Below are positions 1 through 5,030 of a stretch of 5,989 nucleotides of DNA, piece after piece (within the stretch, counting starts at the first letter, position 1; each line of letters opens with the position of its first letter). Position numbers and translations under genes: made by a program. Source of the DNA: an uncultured Planctomycetaceae bacterium (GTDB lineage Bacteria; Planctomycetota; Planctomycetia; Planctomycetales; Planctomycetaceae); assembly GCA_903823545.1 (NCBI GenBank), contig CAIJTL010000499.1, positions 1 through 5,989 of the forward strand, in the 5' to 3' direction. The notes beneath the pieces are model-generated. The model was not told the DNA's origin and searched no databases. It saw nothing but the letters and a program-made list of their open reading frames with translations.

Positions 1-246
1 CCACCAAGTCTCGATCAAATGGTGGGCCGGCGCTGCGCTGGTCCCACCAAACAGTTTCTGCAATCCGACGAATTAGCCGGCCATGGCCAACGTTGATCAA
101 ACTCATCGTGAGGGTGAGTTCGACTTGTTGCGAATTGGCCACACGGAACTTTACGAAAGAATGGCACCGGTCGTTTCCTCGAATCGAACCACTGCGTAAG
201 CTCCCTCAACAACCTGCTTGAATGCCACTGATTCTGAGAGCCGCCG
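1..246. other. Non-coding region upstream of the SGNH/M20 operon
   Basis: No frame here looks coding. A minus-strand frame of about 90 codons (287 to 15) has an arginine- and tryptophan-rich composition typical of a shadow translation, and it runs into the start of the downstream gene. The region holds a strong hairpin at 20-49 and a weaker one at 100-120 (AACTCA paired with TGAGTT). The promoter for the operon at 247 should lie here, but I found no convincing -35/-10 pair. The best -35-like hexamer is TTGTTG at 125-130, and it lacks a good -10 at the right spacing. Confidence 0.6.
20..49. repeat. GC-rich palindromic hairpin, possibly a dispersed intergenic repeat
   Basis: TGGTGGG (20-26) pairs with CCCACCA (43-49). 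The stem continues inward through CC/GG, a G-T pair and GCG/CGC to a CTG loop, with a single bulged T at 42, giving about 13 base pairs. No T-run follows on either strand, so it is not a standard rho-independent terminator. From memory, the GGTGGGCC...GGTCCCACC pattern resembles palindromic elements scattered between genes in planctomycetes and some other bacteria. Only one copy lies in this window, so the repeat status is inferred. It could instead be the end of an upstream transcription unit lying outside the window. Confidence 0.5.
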
Positions 247-957
247 ATGTCCAGCTTTCGACGATCAACCGACCAACGACGCCTCATCGCGATTCAACAG
301 GCTCAACTTCGTGAGCAAGCTGCCGCCGAAACGGGGTTTGATCGAGTTCGCAAAATCTTGGAAAGTACTCGACCAGCGACCTGGGTTTTCTCGGGAGATA
401 CGATCGTTCAAGGAGGGAGCCAAACCGGCGCGGGCCGAACGTTCTCCGAACACTTTGCCGATCATGCTCGGAATAAGCTGCGGCGGTTACTCGACGTTGT
501 CATCAACACCGGCGTTCCGAATTCGCGCTGCGAGAACTTTCTGAAAACAATCGACTGGCGAGTCACTCGCTTTGAGCCAGAAGTCGCAGTCCTCATGCTG
601 GGTTCAACTGATGCCGCAGCAGGCCCGGCCGGTCGCGAGCGATTTCGCGATCAGTTGAACGACATCATTGAATCACTCGCCGCCACCGAAACGAAGCTGA
701 TCCTGCAAACGCCTCCGACATCTCGACCAGATCGATGGACTGACGAGTCGGATTTACCAGAGTATGTCGAGATCATCCGAGAGGTCTCCAAAGACCGGCG
801 AATCGCACTGATTGACCATTGGGCTCTCTTTGAAGAGCGGCTCGCTCTCGCGGATACGGAACCCGACTGGTGGGCGGCCGGCGGTCAATTGCCTAATGTT
901 CGCGGACATGTTGAACTCGCGCGACAGCTCGTCGAAGCGCTCGTCTCGAAATCATGA
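247..957 (+). CDS. SGNH/GDSL-hydrolase-fold protein with substituted catalytic residues
   Basis: This 236-residue protein has the order of blocks of an SGNH/GDSL hydrolase, a family of serine esterases and lipases. Block I is WVFSGDTIVQGG (about 46-57), where the family has GDS; the nucleophile position is Thr52. Block II is VINTGV (85-90), keeping the oxyanion Gly89. Block III is MLGSTDAA (117-124), where the family has GxND, so Asn is replaced by Thr121. The C-terminal block, GGQLPNVRGH (212-221), aligns to the usual DxxHPNxxGH, so the catalytic Asp and His positions are Gly212 and Leu215. The surrounding scaffold is well kept (DWRVTRFEPEV at 103-113, ALIDHWALF at 187-195), so the fold is probably intact while ester hydrolysis is probably lost or changed. 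No signal peptide or membrane segment is seen, so it is likely cytoplasmic. The ATG is preceded by a weak GAGAG at 236-240. It ends 12 bases before an M20 hydrolase gene, so the two are likely co-transcribed. The family call is firm; the loss of activity is an inference from the alignment. Confidence 0.88.
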   Translation: MSSFRRSTDQRRLIAIQQAQLREQAAAETGFDRVRKILESTRPATWVFSGDTIVQGGSQTGAGRTFSEHFADHARNKLRRLLDVVINTGVPNSRCENFLKTIDWRVTRFEPEVAVLMLGSTDAAAGPAGRERFRDQLNDIIESLAATETKLILQTPPTSRPDRWTDESDLPEYVEIIREVSKDRRIALIDHWALFEERLALADTEPDWWAAGGQLPNVRGHVELARQLVEALVSKS

Positions 958-962
958 AGGAG
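956..962 (+). promoter_or_regulatory. Strong ribosome-binding site for the M20 gene, overlapping the upstream stop codon
   Basis: GAAGGAG lies 7 bases before the ATG at 970 and overlaps the TGA (955-957) that ends the upstream gene. It fixes the start of the M20 gene and suggests that the two genes share one message, with translation of the second closely following termination of the first. Confidence 0.8.
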
Positions 963-969
963 TCATCGA

Positions 970-2097
970 ATGAATGCTCAGCAGTACGTCAGCGAGTTAA
1001 TCCGCTTTGATTCGGTCAGCTCGAAATCGAATGTTCCTGTCACCGATAGCGTCGAGCGCACGTTGAAACAAATGGGATTCGAGATCGAGCGGCTCGAATA
1101 CGACGACGCAAACGGCGTTCGTAAGGCGAGCATCGTCGGGAAGCTCGGAAAGGGAGCTGGCGGCATGGCTTACTTCGGGCACACGGATGTCGTCCCCGCG
1201 AGCCCTTGGTTCAGCAACGAGCACGGCCCGTTCGAGCCGACCGTGAAAGAGGGCCGACTTTATGGCCGAGGAAGCTGCGACATGAAAGGCTCAGTGGCCT
1301 GCATGTTGGCCGCGGTCGAACGAATTCGCGTGGCAGATTTGCGGCAGCCGATTTACGTCACATGCACGGCGGACGAAGAAATCGGATACGGCGGAGCACG
1401 CGACGTCGCGAAACGTTCGCAGCTGTTTCGCGAAATGGTCGCCGGCCACTCAAAAGGAATCATCGGCGAGCCGACACATTTAGAAGTGGTTCACGCTCAC
1501 AAAGGGACGTTCGGAATCGTGGCGACATCAATCGGCAAAGCATCGCACAGCAGTACGCGAGAAGGACTCAATGCTAATTTGGCGATGATCCCTTTTCTGA
1601 GTGAGATGAAAGCCATTCACGACGAAGTCGAATCGGACCCGGCGTGGCAACATCCGGAGTTCGATCCACCGGTCATCAGTTGGAACATCGGCATCAACGA
1701 CTTCACGTATGCGGGCAACATCACCGCTCCGCAGAGCGTCTGCACGGTCTACTTTCGACCGATGCCTGGACAAGATCCCGAATCGCTGGTGGCTCGCGCT
1801 CAAGCTACCGCCGAACGATGCGGTCTCAGGTTTGAAGTACGAAATCGAGCCATGCCGTTGTATGTCGATCCGAATTGCGAGTTCATTCAAGAACTCGTGA
1901 AACTCGCCGATCGCCCGCGAGCAACGACAGTCGCTTACGGCACCGATGGCGCGATGCTGACCGATCTCAAACAACTCGCCGTCCTCGGCCCAGGCCACAT
2001 CGCTCAAGCCCATACTTGGGATGAATGGATCGCCCTCGATCAACTCGATCGTGGTACCGCGATCTACGAGAAGCTGATCCGGCAGTGGTGTTGCTGA
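970..2097 (+). CDS. M20-family metallopeptidase/deacylase (ArgE/DapE type)
   Basis: This 375-residue protein is a typical-length M20 dinuclear zinc amidohydrolase, the family of acetylornithine deacetylase (ArgE), succinyl-diaminopimelate desuccinylase (DapE) and carboxypeptidase G2. The complete active site is visible. GHTDVVPA (70-77) gives His71 and Asp73, and GRGSCDMKG (99-107) gives the bridging Asp104. ADEEIG (134-139) gives the general base Glu136 and the ligand Glu137. GEPT (166-169) gives Glu167, and QAHTWDEW (346-353) gives the last metal ligand, His348. The inserted dimerisation domain begins after GEPT and carries ASHSSTREGLNA (191-202), whose His193 corresponds to the histidine that reaches the partner subunit's active site in this family. 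YGTDGA (323-328) is also characteristic. No export signal is seen, so it is probably cytoplasmic. The start is fixed by the ribosome-binding site at 956-962. The exact substrate cannot be read from sequence; an N-acyl amino acid or dipeptide is likely. The protein ends unusually in Trp-Cys-Cys. Confidence 0.95.
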   Translation: MNAQQYVSELIRFDSVSSKSNVPVTDSVERTLKQMGFEIERLEYDDANGVRKASIVGKLGKGAGGMAYFGHTDVVPASPWFSNEHGPFEPTVKEGRLYGRGSCDMKGSVACMLAAVERIRVADLRQPIYVTCTADEEIGYGGARDVAKRSQLFREMVAGHSKGIIGEPTHLEVVHAHKGTFGIVATSIGKASHSSTREGLNANLAMIPFLSEMKAIHDEVESDPAWQHPEFDPPVISWNIGINDFTYAGNITAPQSVCTVYFRPMPGQDPESLVARAQATAERCGLRFEVRNRAMPLYVDPNCEFIQELVKLADRPRATTVAYGTDGAMLTDLKQLAVLGPGHIAQAHTWDEWIALDQLDRGTAIYEKLIRQWCC

Positions 2098-2121
2098 TCG
2101 CCAAACAACTCTGATCAGCGA
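2091..2121 (+). terminator. Hairpin overlapping the M20 stop codon, possible terminator
   Basis: GCTGATC (2093-2099) pairs perfectly with GATCAGC (2113-2119) around a 13-base loop, and two further pairs (T-G, T-A) extend the stem outward to 2091/2121. The left arm contains the TGA stop of the M20 gene. No T-run follows, so this is not a canonical rho-independent site. It may act with Rho or simply protect the 3' end of the message. Confidence 0.3.
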
Positions 2122-2168
2122 CATGCGATTGCACCCGAGATGAGGCCGGAAGTTTTTGCCATCTTGAC

Positions 2169-2396
2169 ATGGCGTGGGTCATGGCGGACCGCAAGACGGG
2201 AGAGCTCACGGAAAAAGTCATTACCGGGCCGAAGTATTTCGAGGAACGCCTGCTGGTGTTCCAGCGGTTGCATGAGATTGGTTGCGAGGAAGACACGGCC
2301 GGCAATCGCGACCTGCGTTTCGACGTGTGCGACAACTTTTCCTGGCGTAGTCCGACCGGATTTGGAATCCACTTGGAAATGCTTTTTGAAACGTAG
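2169..2396 (+). CDS. Small hypothetical protein, 75 residues, family not recognised
   Basis: I do not recognise this protein. It is acidic-to-neutral, has no membrane segment, and reads as an ordinary soluble protein: ADRKTGELTEKV near the N-terminus, a charged helical stretch around FEERLLVFQRLHEIG (24-38), and a C-terminal part with SWRSPTG and an LEMLFET end. Two cysteines (Cys39, Cys54) are present. Support for coding comes from codon-position bias: about 71% G/C at third positions against about 39% at second positions (hand count over 75 codons), which the antisense frames should not produce. The start is uncertain. The ATG at 2169 has no Shine-Dalgarno at normal distance (GGAAG at 2148-2152 is 16 bases away), and a second ATG lies at 2181. 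The frame is open back to 2115 without another ATG, GTG or TTG. It could be a real small gene, a leaderless one, or the 3' remnant of a longer gene. It lies 71 bases after the M20 gene, on the same strand. Confidence 0.5.
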   Translation: MAWVMADRKTGELTEKVITGPKYFEERLLVFQRLHEIGCEEDTAGNRDLRFDVCDNFSWRSPTGFGIHLEMLFET

Positions 2397-2420
2397 GGGC
2401 CACAGAGCTTGACGCGGAGT

Positions 2421-2464
2421 TCGCTGAGAGTCCTTCACATCCTCTGCGTTCGTTCTCTCAGCGA
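2421..2464. repeat. Perfect 10-bp inverted repeat in a CACAGAG/CTCTGCG-type intergenic element
   Basis: TCGCTGAGAG (2421-2430) pairs perfectly with CTCTCAGCGA (2455-2464) around a 24-base spacer. A second, overlapping pairing is possible between CGCGGAG (2413-2419) and CTCTGCG (2442-2448, one G-T pair). The wider stretch from about 2399 to 2481 begins with CCACAGAG and ends with CTGCGCTTCAAAAAA. From memory, this resembles the ACAGAG/CTCTGTG palindromic spacers common between genes in planctomycetes and related bacteria. No T-run follows either arm closely. It sits just after the small gene's stop, between convergent genes, so it may also contribute to transcript ends. Confidence 0.5.
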
Positions 2465-2501
2465 TCCCTGCGCTTCAAAAAACGAATTTCTCAGGCCCCC
2501 C

Positions 2502-2530
2502 GGCGACTCCACCGCATCGGTGGTGCCGCC
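2502..2530. terminator. Hairpin between convergent genes, possible bidirectional terminator
   Basis: The core CCACCG-CAT-CGGTGG (2509-2523) is a perfect 6-bp stem with a 3-base loop. It extends outward through one mismatch, a C-G pair, a second mismatch and GGCG/CGCC to 2502/2530, so 13-base arms carry 11 pairs. It lies 66 bases past the stop of the minus-strand TPR gene. On the minus strand a T6 run (complement of 2477-2482) follows, but about 20 bases after the stem, which is too far for a standard rho-independent terminator. No T-run follows on the plus strand. Confidence 0.38.
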
Positions 2531-2595
2531 AAGAAATGTTGCCACGCCCTCGCGACATACTTCGCTGCTGTTTCAGGCTTCAATGACATCAGACC

Positions 2596-4794
2596 TCACC
2601 GTGACGCGGAATGAACCGGAAGTTCGTAGGGACTGTTGTTCCGAAACAATAACCGCAACCTGCTGAGATCAAAGCTGACAGACTGCTGAGCCAAGGCTTG
2701 GGCTTTGGTGAGATCACCATTGGCTGACTCGAATTGTCGATTCGCCGCTTTCGCGATGGATCGGATGACCAGAAGATCGGCAACTTGTTCGAGGGTTCGA
2801 TCACACAACTCTTCGGCCAGCTTGAGAGCCGCCAGCGAATCGCGCCGGTTTTTTTCTGGGGCTGCCGCCAAGAACAGCGCCTTGCGGCCGAGCGAAAACA
2901 AGTCGTTAGGCGCGATTTCAAGCGTTCGTTCAAACCAATTCATAGCGTCCGAGTACCGTTGCTGTTCCCAACAGACTTTCCCCAGATTTGCAATTGGAGC
3001 GTCTGCTTCGGGCTGGAGTTGATGTGCGCGTCGAAACAACATTTCGGCCTGAGCGAACTCCTGATGCATGGCGTGTAACGACGCTCGATTCACCAAGCCA
3101 TCAAACTGGTCCGGATCGAGTTTGAGGGTAGCGTCCAGTACTTGATTCGCTTCGTCCAGAGATCCGGCAGCGATCAAGAGTCGGCCCAGATTGGCGTATT
3201 TGCTCGCCTCCTGCCTCATCGCCAACGAATGCCTCGCGTGATGAATCGCCAACTGGAGTTGTCCGAGATCCTCATAAGCATGCGATAACGCGAAGTGGCT
3301 TTCGGGGTATTCCGGAAACAGCTTGAGAGCCTCCTGAAAACAGTCGATGGCCTCGGCCGATCGGCCCTGCTTCAGCAACGAGTTACCAAGACAGTGCCAG
3401 GCGTGCTCGAACTGAGGCGCGAGTTCAATCACCCGGCGGCATATTTGCTCTACAGTCAAATTTTCGGGATTTGTTTGCAGATTCATGTGGCACAGATAGC
3501 AATCGGGATTCTTAGCCAGCGTACGCGACCACAAACAGGTTTCGTCCCGAAAGTCCTCGATCTGAAACCAGCACGTCGCAACAAGCGCCAATAGGCCGGC
3601 TGTCCCGACCATTCGGCCGATGAGTTGCCAGGACGACTCGCACCGAGCCAACAAAACTGCCATCAACACCAGCGGACCAAGGCTCGCCAAATACTGGAAG
3701 TGGTCGGCGATGATCGAAAAACGCATCGGGTAAACGGGGACCAGTCCGAGCACCGGAAACAACGTTCCGCCAAAGAACAAAACACAGGCGAGCGGTAGTC
3801 GTCCAATTCTGTCTCGCGACCGCCATAGTCCGCCGATCAACAGCAGTGTTGCGAGCGGGAAGAACCAGCTCTTCAACTCGCTCGGAACGGCCATCCAGCG
3901 CGGGTAGAAAAAGATCAACGGCCAGGGATAGACCAGTTTTTCGAGATACATCCACGGAACACGGCCGGCAACCAATAATCGCTCAAGCCATGACCAGTCC
4001 AAGTCCGCCGTGCGAGCACCGACGAACTGCCGTTCGATCCACGCCGTGTGCAGTCCCGATGCAATTCCGATGACAAAGAACGGAATGAGCGGACGAATGT
4101 CGCTCCAACCAATTCGCCCGTCTCGCCACCACAGCACGACCAAGATCGCGGCGGGAAGTGTTGCCGTGACACTCTTGCTCAGCAGGGCCGCTCCGAACAG
4201 CACGAAGGCCAGCAAGTATCGGCGCCAATGGCCACTGTCACGATACCGCAGATAGCTCAGAAACGACGCGAGGTAAAAGACGCCTGACAATACATTCTTG
4301 CGCTCGGTGATCCAGGCCACGGATTCGACATGCACCGGGTGCACCGCGAACAACGCGGCGGTCCACCAAGCCACCGCAGGATGCCAACGACGTAGAAGCC
4401 GCCAAACGAGAATTGCATTCACGGCATGCAATGCGACATTTGTGAGGTGGTACCCCGTCGGGTGAAGCCCCCACAGTCGATATTCCAGCCAGAACGTCGA
4501 GAACACCATCGGATAATACTGCGGAGTCGCTCCGACTTGGCGCCAGATCGGAACGAGTCCACCCGGCTCAGTGATCAAGCGATTGTCCGTGAGGTATTTG
4601 TCGTCGTCCCAGACGTATCCACATTCAACAACGGGCCAGTAGGCTAGGATCGCCAAACCGATCAAAAAGAGGGCCTCGGCGGTCAGACTTGCTCTCCACC
4701 TGGGACGAGTGGCTTCCGGGGCGGCTGTCGTGGGTGACGACGGACATTTCGCCTCAGGCAGCGCAGAAGGGTGGTGGGACATTATCGCTGTCAT
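2596..4794 (-). CDS. GT-C/TMTC-like membrane glycosyltransferase with C-terminal TPR domain
   Basis: This 732-residue protein has two parts. Residues about 40-412 are a polytopic membrane domain with roughly ten or more hydrophobic segments (for example 41-57, 117-134, 167-182, 192-206, 233-250, 311-323, 333-353, 366-383 and 396-411). Residues about 430-715 are tetratricopeptide repeats; the clearest units are 464-497 (WHCLGNSLLKQGRSAEAIDC), 498-531, 532-564 and 598-631. The first loop carries WDDD (62-65), the acidic motif found in GT-C and TMTC-type glycosyltransferases. AVHPVHVESVAWITERKNVL (150-169) and ADHFQYLASLGP (363-374) are signatures shared with TMTC O-mannosyltransferases and their bacterial relatives. 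By family analogy it would take a sugar from a polyprenyl-phosphate carrier and transfer it outside the cytoplasm, with the TPRs binding the protein or glycan acceptor; donor and acceptor are unknown. The Ser/Pro-rich first 35 residues look cytoplasmic. ATG at 4794 has no clear ribosome-binding site; Met5 (4782) is an alternative start. It is divergent from the aminotransferase at 5031. Confidence 0.85.
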   Translation of the reverse strand: MTAIMSHHPSALPEAKCPSSPTTAAPEATRPRWRASLTAEALFLIGLAILAYWPVVECGYVWDDDKYLTDNRLITEPGGLVPIWRQVGATPQYYPMVFSTFWLEYRLWGLHPTGYHLTNVALHAVNAILVWRLLRRWHPAVAWWTAALFAVHPVHVESVAWITERKNVLSGVFYLASFLSYLRYRDSGHWRRYLLAFVLFGAALLSKSVTATLPAAILVVLWWRDGRIGWSDIRPLIPFFVIGIASGLHTAWIERQFVGARTADLDWSWLERLLVAGRVPWMYLEKLVYPWPLIFFYPRWMAVPSELKSWFFPLATLLLIGGLWRSRDRIGRLPLACVLFFGGTLFPVLGLVPVYPMRFSIIADHFQYLASLGPLVLMAVLLARCESSWQLIGRMVGTAGLLALVATCWFQIEDFRDETCLWSRTLAKNPDCYLCHMNLQTNPENLTVEQICRRVIELAPQFEHAWHCLGNSLLKQGRSAEAIDCFQEALKLFPEYPESHFALSHAYEDLGQLQLAIHHARHSLAMRQEASKYANLGRLLIAAGSLDEANQVLDATLKLDPDQFDGLVNRASLHAMHQEFAQAEMLFRRAHQLQPEADAPIANLGKVCWEQQRYSDAMNWFERTLEIAPNDLFSLGRKALFLAAAPEKNRRDSLAALKLAEELCDRTLEQVADLLVIRSIAKAANRQFESANGDLTKAQALAQQSVSFDLSRLRLLFRNNSPYELPVHSASR

Positions 4795-5030
4795 TGTCTG
4801 TGTCGTGGCATTCCTAACGGCGGATCAACATGTGCCGCCATCATTAGATCTTGTTGGAACTCTTACGGATTAAATTCTTCGCAACCAGTCTTGTCAGCGA
4901 GCCAACCGTAGTGTTCATGGAAAATGCACACTTCCTTAATTAATCGGCGCGACGGTTCCGCTAATGTACTAATCCAGTTTGCTGAGCTCTGATCGCCAAC
5001 CGGCTTCGTGCAACCACCGGATAAATACCC
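4795..5030. other. Divergent intergenic region between the TPR membrane protein and the aminotransferase
   Basis: Promoters for both flanking genes should lie in these 236 bases. It is more AT-rich than the genes and contains the palindrome TTAATTAA (4936-4943) and a short stem GGCGG/CCGCC (4819-4823 with 4835-4839) in the presumed leader of the minus-strand gene. TTGTCA (4891-4896) is one mismatch from a -35 consensus on the plus strand, but no good -10 sits 16-18 bases downstream, so I do not call a promoter. A minus-strand frame stays open from 5186 to 4863 across most of this gap, but it has no start codon within it. Confidence 0.5.

Noticed and set aside
172..196. TTCGATTC-like tRNA T-arm on the minus strand
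   Set aside because: The flanking bases do not form a five-pair T-stem, and no matching acceptor or anticodon arm was found.
15..287. Minus-strand 90-codon frame across the 5' non-coding region
   Set aside because: Its composition is Arg/Trp/Ser-rich, it runs through the hairpin at 20-49 and overlaps the start of the SGNH gene, and no family is recognisable.
1528..2124. Minus-strand open frame of about 198 codons
   Set aside because: It lies antisense to the C-terminal half of the M20 gene, whose active-site motifs prove the plus-strand reading. Its product shows no recognisable domain.
2140..2412. Plus-strand 90-codon frame beginning MRPEVFAILTW
   Set aside because: It overlaps the better-supported frame at 2169-2396 in another phase and is Arg/Ser/Trp-rich, typical of an off-frame translation. 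A frameshift joining its first residues to the 2169 frame was considered but has no supporting evidence.
2115..2438. Minus-strand open frame of 107 codons opposite the small plus-strand gene
   Set aside because: Codon-position G/C bias fits the plus-strand frame (high third, low second position), so the antisense frame is more likely the shadow. It also runs through the inverted repeat at 2421-2464.
4891..4919. Possible sigma-70 promoter with TTGTCA at 4891-4896
   Set aside because: The hexamer at 17-base spacing is TTCATG, a poor -10 match, and no better one lies within 16-18 bases.
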